From Hymenobacter sediminis (GTDB taxonomy: Bacteria > Bacteroidota > Bacteroidia > Cytophagales > Hymenobacteraceae), in NCBI RefSeq assembly GCF_003231285.1, contig NZ_QKNS01000002.1:1-64000 (forward strand): a stretch of 64,000 nt of DNA, in the 5' to 3' direction. The notes below the pieces were generated by a model, which made no database searches, was not told where the DNA came from, and worked only from the letters and a program-made list of their open reading frames with translations. The position numbers and the translations under genes were made by a program. Every line of letters starts with the position of its first letter. Within the stretch, counting starts at the first letter, position 1. This document shows, in pieces, positions 1 to 8,688 of the stretch.

Positions 1-1555
1 CTCCAGCGTAGCATCCGGACAGGGCAGCATGCCGTCACCGAGCTGCTTAGCCGACCTGGGGTTGGCCTCATCCTCTTTCCAGCGAAACCAGTTGCGCTGG
101 GCTACGCCGGGTAGGTGGAAAAGGCGCGGGGCGGGCTGGCTGGTATCTACTTTGTCGCTCCAATCCGGCGCCGAGGCTAAAGCCTGAGCCAGCGCGGGGC
201 CGGTGGGCGTAAAGCGCACCAGCCGCGTGTAGGGGTCCGTCTGTTGGGTCAGGCCAAACAGGCCAATAAAGCCCTTCACAAAGTCGCGCTGGCTCCAGTC
301 GGGTAGCGGCTCCTGCAAACGGATGCGCCCACGGGCGGCAGGTCGGGCAGGATTTCCACCGAAAAGCTATCTAGGGGTAGCGCGTTGCCGCCGACTGTAT
401 AGATGTAGCCAGTAAAGGATTCGTAGCCCCACTTGCGGAAAATACCCTGCGAGTCCTGGCCCGTGAGCTTCAGACGGATTTCTACTTCGTCGCCTTGCTG
501 CACCAGGTATTTGCTCAGGCTGACAGAAGGCGTCAGATAGCTTTTGTCCTGACTGCTTTTTTTGCTGACCTGCCGCTCCCCACCGGCTATTTCCTGGCCA
601 TTGATGTACACGAATACTTGGGCGCGGGCACTGCCGTAGGGACTCCCGATCACGGCCGTGGTGGTAGCCGACACATTGATGTAGCACACAAAGGGGGCTT
701 TCCAGCGGTACGTAGCCGGGCTGTACACGCCGGGCATCGTCGGAGCCAGGTAGCCGTACTGGCCGTTCGTGTAATCGTAGGGTACTGTCCGCACTACTTC
801 GTCCCTTCCTTCGTAGGGCCGGCCGTAGATGCGGTTTTTATCGCCTCGGCTATCAATACCGGCTACCAGCTTGGCGGCATTTCTGACTTCTTCCCCGTAG
901 GTGGGCAAGGCGGTAGCCGGCAAAAGCAGGCGGTCAAAGACTTCAGGCAGGGGCCCAGCCCAGCGGAAGCCTGCCTCCACGAAGATTTGCTCCCACACGG
1001 CGCGGGCGTACACGCTAGGATATACTTCATCCTTATGCAGGTGAACAGTGGCTTCCGCCGCCGGCCCGCCCTTGCCCCGATCATAGAGCTCGTAGCAGTA
1101 GCCTTGGCTGTAACGGGTGTGGGCCGCGCCCTTCACGGCGGCGGGCAAGGTCCAATCGTGGGCGGTGCTGTCCGGAAAGGTAAGCTCCCGAAGCTTCTTG
1201 CCCTCTATGGCCGCGTAAAAGCTCTTGTTGCCGCCGACGACCTGGGCTTCGAAGCCGGTGCCCACCTGGTGCTGCTCGATAATGGCCACGACGCCGGGCA
1301 GCACTTCCAGCCCAGCGTTTCCAACGTGCAGCCCTGCAGCTGATAGGGCGCATCGGTCAGGGCCGGGCCGTGCTGGGCCTGGCCCAATGCTGCGCGCACC
1401 TCGGGCGTATCGGCTAACGTGATCGTACTGCTGTAGTCCGCCTGAACGCTATCCGTCTTTAAGAGGTCGTTAGCCTACACGGTAACGCCCACGCGCTGAC
1501 CTTGCGCTAAGGGCAGGCGACTGCCATCCATCAAAACGAGAGAAGCCGCGCTCAT
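1..1555 (-). pseudogene. decayed phage-like structural gene (runs off window start)
   Basis: The reading frame starts at ATG 1555-1553, overlapping the stop of the upstream gene as ATGA. It begins MSAASLVLMDGSRLPLAQGQ and meets an in-frame TAG at 1475-1477 after 26 codons. The same frame continues (ANDLLKTDSVQADYSS) to about 1320, where coding shifts frame into NAGLEVLPGVVAIIEQHQVG. This second frame stays open to about 340, then coding shifts again into IRLQEPLPDWSQRDFVKGF and continues to base 1. The three segments make one plausible protein of more than 500 residues, so one stop and two frameshifts disrupt it. I do not recognise a specific family. The ATGA coupling, lack of a signal peptide and repeats nearby suggest a prophage or tail-like structural gene; that is inference. 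Base-calling errors are an alternative, but the housekeeping genes in the window are intact. Confidence 0.6.
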
Positions 1556-1974
1556 ATTCGGGAAATAGCATTGCGCGGCCCCAGGTCGATTTCCACGTCG
1601 AACTCGGTGCGGGTTTCCGAAGAGGTGCGGCCCGTGCTGGCAGGCACCACGGTAACGGGCGTGAGCTGCCCTGTGGCTGACTGGATATAGACCTGCGGCG
1701 CGTCCTGCAGCGTGCTCAGCACGGCATGTTGAGCCGGGGTCAGGTTGCCGGCGCGCAGCAGCTGATGGTTACGCCCTCCGCTCCGCAGCTTCACGGCTGC
1801 GCCCTTGGCCAGCTGGAAGCTACTAGGCGCCGGGGCTGGCGTGTTAGCGTCGGTGTCACCATCGAAGTGCCAGCCCTCCCAGTTCCCCAGGGGCGAAAGC
1901 CAGCGCAGGCACACGCCACTTGAGCAGAAGGGGTGTAGCTCCAGAGTGAGTGGCTGAGTGAGCACTTTCGGCAT
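1552..1974 (-). CDS. hypothetical protein, phage-remnant neighbour
   Basis: This 140-residue frame starts at ATG 1974 (MPKVLTQPLTLELHPF); an in-frame start lies 5 codons upstream. It stops with TGA at 1554-1552, overlapping the next start by the ATGA arrangement, so the two were translationally coupled. There is no signal peptide or membrane segment. The C-terminal part (DLGPRNAISRI) looks soluble. A deletion-bearing partial copy of the middle section (APAPSSFQLAKGAAVKLRSG) recurs at 3574-3659, read on the same strand as ATSSFQHAKEATVKLRSEG. I do not recognise the family. Because the gene it is coupled to is broken, it is probably also non-functional or a remnant, though its own frame is intact. 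Confidence 0.5.
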   Translation of the reverse strand: MPKVLTQPLTLELHPFCSSGVCLRWLSPLGNWEGWHFDGDTDANTPAPAPSSFQLAKGAAVKLRSGGRNHQLLRAGNLTPAQHAVLSTLQDAPQVYIQSATGQLTPVTVVPASTGRTSSETRTEFDVEIDLGPRNAISRI

Positions 1975-2058
1975 ATTCCAAAACTCCAACTACCCCGAGC
2001 TAATACAAAACGCTACCCTGCCGAAACGCCACGGACTTAGTCCAAAACGCAACGAAGT
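1765..2058. repeat. direct repeat copy A (phage-remnant unit)
   Basis: Bases 1765-1853 and 1990-2058 match 3574-3659 and 3658-3728 closely. Shared stretches include GCTGGAAGCTACTAG, GGGGCTGGCGTG, CTACCCCGAGC and CGGACTTAGTCCAAAACGC. Copy A carries about 136 bases (1854-1989) that copy B lacks. The repeat covers the phage-like 140-aa gene and its upstream region. Confidence 0.75.
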
Positions 2059-2152
2059 TTGGAACGGGAGTTACTGTACAAGATGGATTGATTATACAAG
2101 CTTCTTGGGAAAGCGCCGTTCTTCACCTGTTCAAACAAGTTTACTGCTGGGT

Positions 2153-3331
2153 ATGCCAACTCTATCAACAAACTCAACCTTGCAAAAGGGGGTAGAAAAG
2201 GCATCTGCCAACAAGCCGTATTTCGGCAATCTTGACTTCTTGCGAGTTGTGGCCTTTGTCATGGTGTTCGGGCTGCACACTAAGCTGACGGCAACGTTGG
2301 GGCTGCTGAGTTCAAATACCTACTACCAACTGCTACTCGGCACTGTGTTCGATGGGGCCCTGGGTGTTTCGTTTTTCTTTGCTCTCAGCGGCTTTCTGAT
2401 TACCTACCTGTTGCTGGGCGAAGTAGCCAGTACGGGACGAGTCGCGCTTCGCAACTTTTACATGCGCCGGTTCCTGCGCATCTGGCCGCTGTATTATGTG
2501 GTGTTGGTATTTGGCTTCTGGCTGTATCCAGAAATTAAGATGCTATTGGGCATGGATTTCATTGTTGCCAATCAAGGACCTTGGTACTGGTCGTTCCTGA
2601 GCAACTTTGATTCAATTTATCTGCACCATCACGGGCTGCAAGACAAATCTGTTTCCTTCCTCAATATCACCTGGTCAGTGGCCATTGAAGAGCAGTTCTA
2701 CCTCCTGTGGCCCCTGCTGTTCGTACTGGTGCCCCGACGCCACTATCCGGTGGCAATGGGGCTAGTTATCCTGACTTCTACAGGTTTTCGCTTCCTGCAC
2801 CGCACCGATCATGCAACGCTGTATTTTCACACGCTTTCAGTGGCTTCTGATCTGGCAATGGGTGGCTTAGCTTCGTGGTATTGCCTGCACAGCAGCCAGT
2901 TTCTGACTACTATTAAGCGGCTGCCTAAAGCCCTGATTATAGGAGTGTATGTGCTAGGCTTTGCGCACTTGGTCTTTCGGGATACCCTCTACAACACGCC
3001 TGATACAGTAGCGTTTTCCCGGCTAGTACACTGCGTGTTTTTCCTCTTCATTATTCTGGAGCAGAATTTTGCCGAGAATTCCCCGGTGAAACTCTCCCGC
3101 TTTCGCTTGGTTTCCAGAGTCGGGAAGTACACCTACGGTCTATATCTGCTGCATCCTATTGCTATTCAAATAACTGACCTGACCATGCGTTTAGGAGCTA
3201 TTTCATCTGCTTTTCTGAGTGGGCTGATCTATGTTGTCTCTGCTGCCTTGCTGTCCTTTTTGCTGGCGTATTGCAGCTACCACTATTTGGAAGCGCCATT
3301 TCTCAAGCTAAAGCATCGCTTTAGCTCCTGA
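2153..3331 (+). CDS. acyltransferase family 3 (OafA/OatA type), copy 1
   Basis: This 392-residue polytopic inner-membrane protein belongs to the acyltransferase-3 family, which moves acyl (usually acetyl) groups onto cell-surface sugars. Family hallmarks are NLDFLR at about 26-31 followed by the conserved His42, FFFALSGFLI at 74-83, the basic RRFLRIWPLYY at 105-115, and WSVAIEEQFYLLWP. About ten membrane segments are visible and there is no C-terminal SGNH domain. The frame is open back to 1958, but that extension is translated from repeat copy A, so ATG 2153 (MPTLSTNSTLQ) is preferred. It runs opposite to the phage-like genes and sits between two copies of the repeat. The acceptor (O-antigen, capsule or another glycan) cannot be read from sequence. 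Confidence 0.85.
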   Translation: MPTLSTNSTLQKGVEKASANKPYFGNLDFLRVVAFVMVFGLHTKLTATLGLLSSNTYYQLLLGTVFDGALGVSFFFALSGFLITYLLLGEVASTGRVALRNFYMRRFLRIWPLYYVVLVFGFWLYPEIKMLLGMDFIVANQGPWYWSFLSNFDSIYLHHHGLQDKSVSFLNITWSVAIEEQFYLLWPLLFVLVPRRHYPVAMGLVILTSTGFRFLHRTDHATLYFHTLSVASDLAMGGLASWYCLHSSQFLTTIKRLPKALIIGVYVLGFAHLVFRDTLYNTPDTVAFSRLVHCVFFLFIILEQNFAENSPVKLSRFRLVSRVGKYTYGLYLLHPIAIQITDLTMRLGAISSAFLSGLIYVVSAALLSFLLAYCSYHYLEAPFLKLKHRFSS

Positions 3332-3829
3332 TACGGCAACAACCTGATAATGGGCTACCCCCTGTAGTTTGGCCAAACCATTCTTCACCATGGGTGCAGC
3401 CGTGTTAGTGTTAGGTACTTTGATTCAACTAAAAGCCTAATCGACAGAGCGAAATCAAAACTACCGAGGCAGGTAGCCGGCCGGAAGCAAGCGCATGTAC
3501 TCTTGTTGCACCGCGGTTTTAGTAGGCACAAAAAAGCCTCGCCGGGTGAGGCGGGGCCAGGTAGGAGGCAGGAAATGGCGGTTACGCCCTTCGCTCCGAA
3601 GCTTGACGGTCGCCTCCTTGGCATGCTGGAAGCTACTAGTAGCTGGGGCTGGCGTGCTACCCCGAGCCATTACAAAACGCTACCCCGCCGAAACGTAACG
3701 GACTTAGTCCAAAACGCGACGAAATTTAAAATTCCGTCGCGCAAGTTTCTTCCTACACCAATATTCAATCTACCGTGGGCTATTTATCGTTTATTGCTAC
3801 CACATAGTATCTACTCTCCATGACTCTCC
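3332..3829. other. gene-free stretch with remnants and repeats
   Basis: After the acyltransferase stop comes a short remnant encoding TMGAAVLVLGTLIQLKA (about 3387-3440), whose relative lies after the second acyltransferase. Next are a terminator-like hairpin at about 3532-3557 and repeat copy B at 3574-3728. Several open frames cross it, but they are made of the remnants and show no independent support. Confidence 0.5.
3574..3728. repeat. direct repeat copy B (deleted form)
   Basis: This copy matches bases 1765-1853 joined directly to 1990-2058, so it is copy A with about 136 bases removed. The join is at GGCGTG|CTACCCC. The deletion removes the N-terminal part of the phage-like gene. A third, shorter match (GGCCAGATAGGAGGCA followed by AGAAATGGCGGTTAC) occurs at about 4189-4227. 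Confidence 0.75.
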
Positions 3830-4173
3830 ATGACTCGCCATCCTCGTAAGCCCGCCCCTCTATTGTCATCCACTCAGCTAGGATGGATTGTACTGGCTGT
3901 ATCTGTTGGAATTATGCTGGTAGTAGCTTTAGTTTTTGGGCTGTAGTATATTCTTTTGACCTAAGGACTATTGTTTATCGGAATTGTGATTGCTATTATG
4001 TTAAACTCGCCTCGCTGATTAGCCGATTTAACAAGAAACCTGGACTGCCGTTTCCCATTGGAGATTGGGAAGAAGTACTAGAGGAGAGCTGGCCTGAGTG
4101 GTACCGTCTGGAGCATGAAAAGCAGCAACAAGACGAACTATTTGACCGTCTCGGCATAAAGAGAAAGGAATAA
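3830..4173 (+). pseudogene. broken small membrane protein
   Basis: ATG 3830 opens MTRHPRKPAPLLSSTQ followed by a membrane segment (WIVLAVSVGIMLVVALVFGL) and TAG at 3944-3946. The same frame, past a second stop (TAA 3962-3964), encodes a second membrane segment (GLLFIGIVIAIMLNSPR). A +1 frame then carries a charged tail (FNKKPGLPFPIGDWEEVLEE, ending GIKRKE) to the TAA at 4171-4173. I read this as one two-helix membrane protein of about 110 residues broken by two stops and a frameshift. Separate tiny genes are the alternative. A terminator-like hairpin follows at once. The family is not recognised. Confidence 0.45.
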
Positions 4174-4317
4174 AAAAGCTCCGCCGGATGGTGCAGGGCC
4201 AGATAGGAGGCAAGAAATGGCGGTTACCCGAGAGAAGAATACACGATAAAGCTCGGCAGAAGAGATTTATTTTTGCTGTCCTTAGCGACAGCGCTATGCG
4301 GTTATTATTCTCTCTTG

Positions 4318-5496
4318 ATGTCAATTCTTACTCCTTCCCTTACCGTTAAGGACAAGCTCAGCCCGGGCACATCTTACTTTAAACCTCTAACCGGATTGCG
4401 TTGTGTAGCAGCATATCTGGTTTACCTGTATCACTACAATATTTATCCGGTCTTTACAGGCAATTTATTGTTGCGCGACTTTGTGCATGAACTGCATATC
4501 GGCGTGAGCATTTTCTTTGTATTGAGTGGATTCCTTATCGCCTATCGCTACCTAGGAAAAATAGAATTATCCACCTCTTTCCTGTTTACCTATTTCCGAA
4601 ATCGTGTTGCACGTATTTATCCTGTCTATTTTCTGCTGACCAGTCTCACCTTCCTGTATCTACTAAGATACCCCGACTACGACAACTTAGCGGACGTTCC
4701 TATAGGGATAAAATACATACTGAATATCAGTTTTCTACGCGGTTTCTTTTTTAAGGTTATTTACTCTGGGGTCGGACAGGGCTGGTCGCTTACAGTAGAA
4801 GAATGCTTCTATTTTCTAGCGCCTGTTGTGCTCTTGGCTGTTGGCATACGAGCCTCCTATGGGCGTCAATTTGGTACACTGCTGCTCACCTGGGTCAGCG
4901 TTTTAGGGCTGGGTCTGCTTCTAAAGGCAGGATTGCCAGTGGGGCCCTATGGCTTCTTGGACTCGTATCCACTCTTTTTTAGCTACACGATTTTTGGCCG
5001 CATCTTTGAGTTTCTGGTAGGAATGCTACTCGCATTCTGGCTGCGCCATCAGAACATCCGTGAGCTCTCCTCTTCCGTCGCGCGCACCTATGGTGCTATA
5101 GTGGGAATTCTCGCCTGTGTGTTTGGCCTCGTGGCTATGCAACGAAACTTTGGTGTTGCTCCAGCTATTGACCATCCCTATGGAATGATGGTCAATAACT
5201 TCATTCTACCCTTTGCAGTAGCCTGCCTATTGTGGGGCTTGGTTACGGAAAGCACTTGGCTATCCCGTCTGCTTTCTTCTAAAGGGGCTGATGTGTTAGG
5301 TAAAAGTTCGTATGCTTTTTACCTGCTACACGCTGGCATAATTTACCGGGAGCTAGTTAACCGCATAACGCCGGACAATCCAGTGAACTACATAGTCGTG
5401 TTTCTAATTATAAATGCCCTATCAATTAGCCTATATTACTTGGTAGAGGAGCCTCTGAATAAGTTTATTAGAAGAAGGTTTGCTGTTTCTAAGTGA
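4318..5496 (+). CDS. acyltransferase family 3 (OafA/OatA type), copy 2
   Basis: This is a second 392-residue polytopic acyltransferase, with FKPLTGLR at 21-28, His39, FFVLSGFLIAY at 66-76, a basic FRNRVARIYPVYFLL segment and WSLTVEECFYFLAPVV. It is clearly diverged from the gene at 2153 although the length is the same. ATG 4318 (MSILTPSLTVKD) is chosen over an upstream in-frame start at 4273, which lacks family support. A remnant homologous to the one downstream of the first acyltransferase follows, then a strong terminator. The base composition is more AT-rich than the respiratory genes, in keeping with horizontal transfer. The likely role is acetylation of a surface polysaccharide; the substrate is unknown. 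Confidence 0.85.
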   Translation: MSILTPSLTVKDKLSPGTSYFKPLTGLRCVAAYLVYLYHYNIYPVFTGNLLLRDFVHELHIGVSIFFVLSGFLIAYRYLGKIELSTSFLFTYFRNRVARIYPVYFLLTSLTFLYLLRYPDYDNLADVPIGIKYILNISFLRGFFFKVIYSGVGQGWSLTVEECFYFLAPVVLLAVGIRASYGRQFGTLLLTWVSVLGLGLLLKAGLPVGPYGFLDSYPLFFSYTIFGRIFEFLVGMLLAFWLRHQNIRELSSSVARTYGAIVGILACVFGLVAMQRNFGVAPAIDHPYGMMVNNFILPFAVACLLWGLVTESTWLSRLLSSKGADVLGKSSYAFYLLHAGIIYRELVNRITPDNPVNYIVVFLIINALSISLYYLVEEPLNKFIRRRFAVSK

Positions 5497-5574
5497 ACGC
5501 TATAACTCGCTCCGAAAGTTATGGGTTGTCTATAAGTCATAATACCCACTGCATGAATTCCTACTGGCTACATC

Positions 5575-5650
5575 AAACAATAACTTGATGTTCAACTGCT
5601 TGATATGGGTGCTGCTGTGCTAGTGGTGGGGACTAAGAATCAATAACACC
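5575..5650 (+). repeat. gene-end remnant shared with 3387-3440
   Basis: This stretch encodes LDMGAAVLVVGTKNQ and stop, closely related to TMGAAVLVLGTLIQLKA at about 3387-3440. Both lie just downstream of an acyltransferase on the same strand, so they are probably the ends of two copies of one lost gene. Confidence 0.5.
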
Positions 5651-5651
5651 A

Positions 5652-5681
5652 AAAAAGCCCCGGCCAGATGGTCGGGGCTTC
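5652..5681. terminator. intrinsic terminator (bidirectional)
   Basis: The hairpin AAAAGCCCCGGCC-AGAT-GGTCGGGGCTT lies between the converging acyltransferase (+) and lipocalin-like (-) genes. Confidence 0.8.
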
Positions 5682-5704
5682 TGCGTTGATGGATGCTGAT
5701 TGTC

Positions 5705-6196
5705 TTACTGAGCAGTAAAGGTCGTGCGGGTAGTGGTGGTTACGCCACTGTCCGTTTCCTTGCTCACCACCACGAACTTGGTGTCCGATACTTCTTCCAG
5801 CGTACCGGAAATTTCTAGCTCAACCTCACCTAGTGGATTCGAATACGAGATGACGCTCTTCAAGTCCTTGTCATTGTTGGTGAGCTCCCAGGTGCCTTTC
5901 ACGGACTGAGGCGTATCCTCATCACAACGGGTTTTGCCTTCGTCGAGCGTGAACACCTTGTTTGCCTCAAACTTGTAGATGTTGTCTTTGTTGCAGGCCT
6001 CTTCTTCGGCGTACATATCATCCGCTTTGCCCGTTCCGACCTGTAGCGTCGAAGCAGTAATCATCCACGACTTGGCCATCAGCCGCTCGCTGGTGGTCTT
6101 GCCGGCCGGCGTGGGATCGTCCGTGTTGTCGTCGCCGCAGCCCACCATTGTGCTGCCTAGTGCCAGGACGAGCGCGAATACACTTAATTTTTTCAT
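5705..6196 (-). CDS. lipocalin-like lipoprotein
   Basis: This 163-residue protein has a lipoprotein signal (MKKLSVFALVLALGSTMVGC) ending in a lipobox Cys at 20, then an Asp/Thr-rich linker. A domain follows with the pattern of Bacteroidota lipocalin-like proteins: AKSWMITASTLQVG near the start, an acidic IYKFEANKVFTLDEGK strand pair, and GTWELTNNDKDLKSVISYS. It should be anchored in a membrane facing the periplasm or cell surface. Its ligand is unknown. A TAGTTTTG promoter element lies about 90 bases upstream, and a terminator follows. Confidence 0.75.
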   Translation of the reverse strand: MKKLSVFALVLALGSTMVGCGDDNTDDPTPAGKTTSERLMAKSWMITASTLQVGTGKADDMYAEEEACNKDNIYKFEANKVFTLDEGKTRCDEDTPQSVKGTWELTNNDKDLKSVISYSNPLGEVELEISGTLEEVSDTKFVVVSKETDSGVTTTTRTTFTAQ

Positions 6197-6285
6197 GTAA
6201 AAGAGAATATAGAAAAGGGTAATGGAAAGAAAAGCAATCAGCTAAGCGAATAGCAGCATTAGACTGTATGCTGAATAAAGCGTCG

Positions 6286-6293
6286 CAAAACTA
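6286..6293 (-). promoter_or_regulatory. Bacteroidota -7 promoter element
   Basis: TAGTTTTG on the minus strand matches TAnnTTTG and sits about 90 bases upstream of the lipocalin-like gene. Confidence 0.5.
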
Positions 6294-6465
6294 AGGGTTA
6301 TTCCCAGATCGTAGGAGGGATATTTACTCTATCTTCGTTTTGTTTAACTATTGCTTTCTCCAACGAGCACGCAATCCATTTACGTTTGAACACGACGACA
6401 AATGCCCTAAAATCCGGGGCTGTCAGCTTAACAAGTGCCCTTTAATTACCCATTGCTTCTACTAG

Positions 6466-8082
6466 ATGAGTACACGTTTATCCCACACTTCAACGCCTGT
6501 CGGGCAGCAAGACCACGCGCACCGATTTATCGAGTTAGCCCTATCCTTTCTGCTACTGCTGCTGACTTCTTCCCAGATTTCCGCGCAAACTGCCCCTGCG
6601 TATTGCATCCCCGTGCAGCCCGCCTGCAGTGCATCCTCGGCTTTGATTGCGTCCTTTTATTCGGATGCGGATTATGACACACTGGAACCGCAGATTTCAA
6701 CTACAAATACCTGCAGTGACACGCCAAACCCAGGTTATACCTTATTCCCCACGACCGTAGCCCGTAATACTCAACTCATGCGGGTGGGCCGAGAGTACCT
6801 ACTGAGCGTTATCACCACACAGCCAGCCAACATCTCCGTGTGGATTGACTATGACCAGGACGGAAAACTGGAAGCCGGAGAATGGAAAGCATTTACCCCC
6901 CAGTATCAAATGCCCAATAAATATTACTGTAATGTGCAGATTCCCACGTCTGCGGTGCTGGGTACAACCCGCATGCGACTGCGGAGCCGGGCCTTGGGCA
7001 AACCGAATGGCGCCGCTGATGCCTGCACTGCTTTTGATTCAGGGGAAACCGAAGACTATACGGTTCAACTTCTGCGCTGCCGCGACTTAGGCCTTACGAT
7101 GACTTCCTCCCGCCCTTGTTTGGGAGGCACCTACACTGCTTCCGGCTCGGGCTTAGGTGCGGGTGCTACTTATGAATGGACTGGCCCGCAGGGGTTTCGG
7201 GCGACGACCGCATCGATCAGTATCCCAAACGTTACCCCGGAGATGGAAGGCCAATATATCCTACGTGGACGACTAGTCGGACAGGGCGGAACATGTGAAT
7301 ATGTCAATGCCGTCGACCTGCGTATTACACCCGCCCCCGGCCCTGCTGTACGCGCCGAGGGGCCTGCCCGCGTATGTGCCGGAACTCCCGTGAAATTGCG
7401 GGCTGATGGTGCCGGCTTCAGCACGCCCTTTAGTTCACAGATTCAGTATAAGTGGAGCACGGGAGCCACCACCTCCAGCATCACTGTCAATCAGGGGGGC
7501 ACCTACTCTGTTACCATTACAACCTATTGCGGCACGGCCACTTCCCCGCCGTTCACGGTGACGATAGACCCCCGGGGCACACCGGCTACTCCAACGGTAA
7601 CGGCTGCGGTAGAAGCTACGGGCACGCGGCTACGCTCCAGCGCCGCAGCTGGCAATCAATGGCGGCGCAACGGACAGGTGCTGACAGGAGAAACCAACCA
7701 AACGATTCTGGTGCCACCTAACTCTCCTATTCAGGAGTATACAGTAGTCGTCACGTCTGCCTGCGGTACTCCATCTGCTCCTTCCGCCCTTCCCGTCGTA
7801 ACAAGTTCTGCCTCTGGAGGGCCTGCCGGAGCCCTAGTGACAGTCCAACCTAATCCGGCCCTTGAGGGGAAGTGGACCGTCACCCTGCTGGGGTACCGGC
7901 TGACCACGCACCTGCGGGTACGTGATGCCCTGGGCCGCTCCCTGTACGAAGCGCACGTGAAACCAAGTGCGACAAGTGCCACCACCCACCTAGTAGACTT
8001 ACCCCAGGTGCCGGCAGGTATCTATCTGCTGGAAGTGAGCACGGCGCAGAGTACAGAGCTGCGTCGCCTGCTCAAGCAGTAA
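6466..8082 (+). CDS. secreted GEVED-domain protein with T9SS sorting domain
   Basis: This 538-residue protein has a signal peptide (hydrophobic core LALSFLLLLLTSSQISA, ending near residue 41). A GEVED domain spans about 60-205, including ISVWIDYDQDGKLEAGEW and the closing SGETEDYTVQL. Two or three Ig-like segments follow (about 215-440), and a type A T9SS sorting domain ends it (VTVQPNPALEGKWTVTLLG to LLEVSTAQSTELRRLLKQ). It is therefore probably exported through the Sec and T9SS systems and attached to or released from the cell surface. No catalytic domain is visible, so an adhesive or matrix role is the best guess. It is monocistronic, with a terminator after it. Confidence 0.85.
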   Translation: MSTRLSHTSTPVGQQDHAHRFIELALSFLLLLLTSSQISAQTAPAYCIPVQPACSASSALIASFYSDADYDTLEPQISTTNTCSDTPNPGYTLFPTTVARNTQLMRVGREYLLSVITTQPANISVWIDYDQDGKLEAGEWKAFTPQYQMPNKYYCNVQIPTSAVLGTTRMRLRSRALGKPNGAADACTAFDSGETEDYTVQLLRCRDLGLTMTSSRPCLGGTYTASGSGLGAGATYEWTGPQGFRATTASISIPNVTPEMEGQYILRGRLVGQGGTCEYVNAVDLRITPAPGPAVRAEGPARVCAGTPVKLRADGAGFSTPFSSQIQYKWSTGATTSSITVNQGGTYSVTITTYCGTATSPPFTVTIDPRGTPATPTVTAAVEATGTRLRSSAAAGNQWRRNGQVLTGETNQTILVPPNSPIQEYTVVVTSACGTPSAPSALPVVTSSASGGPAGALVTVQPNPALEGKWTVTLLGYRLTTHLRVRDALGRSLYEAHVKPSATSATTHLVDLPQVPAGIYLLEVSTAQSTELRRLLKQ

Positions 8083-8103
8083 CAGGGTTAGTGAACAGAA
8101 ACT

Positions 8104-8132
8104 AAAAGCCCCGGCTGAATGGTCGGGGCTTT
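8104..8132. terminator. intrinsic terminator
   Basis: The hairpin AAAAGCCCCGGCTGAATGGT closed by CGGGGCTTT lies 21 bases after the stop of the GEVED protein gene. Confidence 0.8.
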
Positions 8133-8214
8133 GTGCTTTAGGTTAGATCATCCGTTGGCTTAATCACCTCGTCCTGTTGTCTCTGTAGTTGAGACTACAG
8201 TGGCCCTAATGAAA

Positions 8215-8610
8215 CTATGTAGCCAACGCAAGTGCTTTGGCTGCATAAGCGGCCGCATGAGGCGCATGCGTGTACATATGAGCTACTGCAGCGGCCTGAC
8301 CGGCCGCACGGGCGGCAGCCACCGCGGCGGGCTGATGAGCAGCCCGCCGCGGTGGCTGCCGCCCGTGCGCGGCAAAGGCTGCTTGGCGACAATCCATCAT
8401 GCTTGCCTGACCTTGCACCCAGGCTCGCAACGTGGTCAAAGCGTGGCGTGGACGGACATCGTCGGGGTAGGCCTGCTCAAACAAGGGTAACACCCGTTCT
8501 GCGCAGGCGGCGGCCTCTAATGCCAGTGCATGGTGAACCGGGAAGGCAGGGTTTGCGAACGGTTGTTTAGAAATGTGACTAATTTGGGAAAGCAAAGATG
8601 CTGCAGACAA
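8215..8610 (-). pseudogene. Imm5-like protein gene, rearranged and truncated
   Basis: The translation resembles the Imm5-like (putative immunity) family: CAERVLPLFEQAYPDDVRPR, then RAWVQGQASMMDCRQAAFAAH, and near the end AAVAAARAAGQAAAVAHM with HAPHAAAYAAKALALAT. Between these parts lies GRQPPRRAAHQ, which is translated from an inverted copy of the DNA encoding the Ala-rich helix. The C-terminal end expected after AKALALAT is missing. The only upstream starts are TTG or GTG. I therefore call it a damaged gene: an inverted duplication of about 29 bases plus truncation at both ends. A functional but aberrant protein cannot be excluded because the frame is open. No toxin gene is next to it. Confidence 0.6.
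8305..8369. repeat. perfect palindrome, 29-bp arms, 7-bp loop
   Basis: Arms 8305-8333 and 8341-8369 are exact reverse complements (beginning CGCACGGGCGGCAGCC), with GATGAGC between them. The arms are almost entirely G and C. The palindrome lies inside the Imm5-like frame and could form a cruciform. Confidence 0.95.
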
Positions 8611-8688
8611 GTTTATCCCTTTATCTTGGCTGTAAAATACTATCTGTAAAAGACCTCGACAGGAGCTTTACTATCCCTCTCTCTACCA

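Noticed and set aside
495-1343. 282-codon plus-strand frame
   Set aside because: It is antisense to the decayed phage-like gene; the minus strand gives the more coherent protein pieces.
8200-8570. Plus-strand frames over the palindrome
   Set aside because: They are made by the palindrome and show no similarity; the minus strand carries the Imm5-like pattern.
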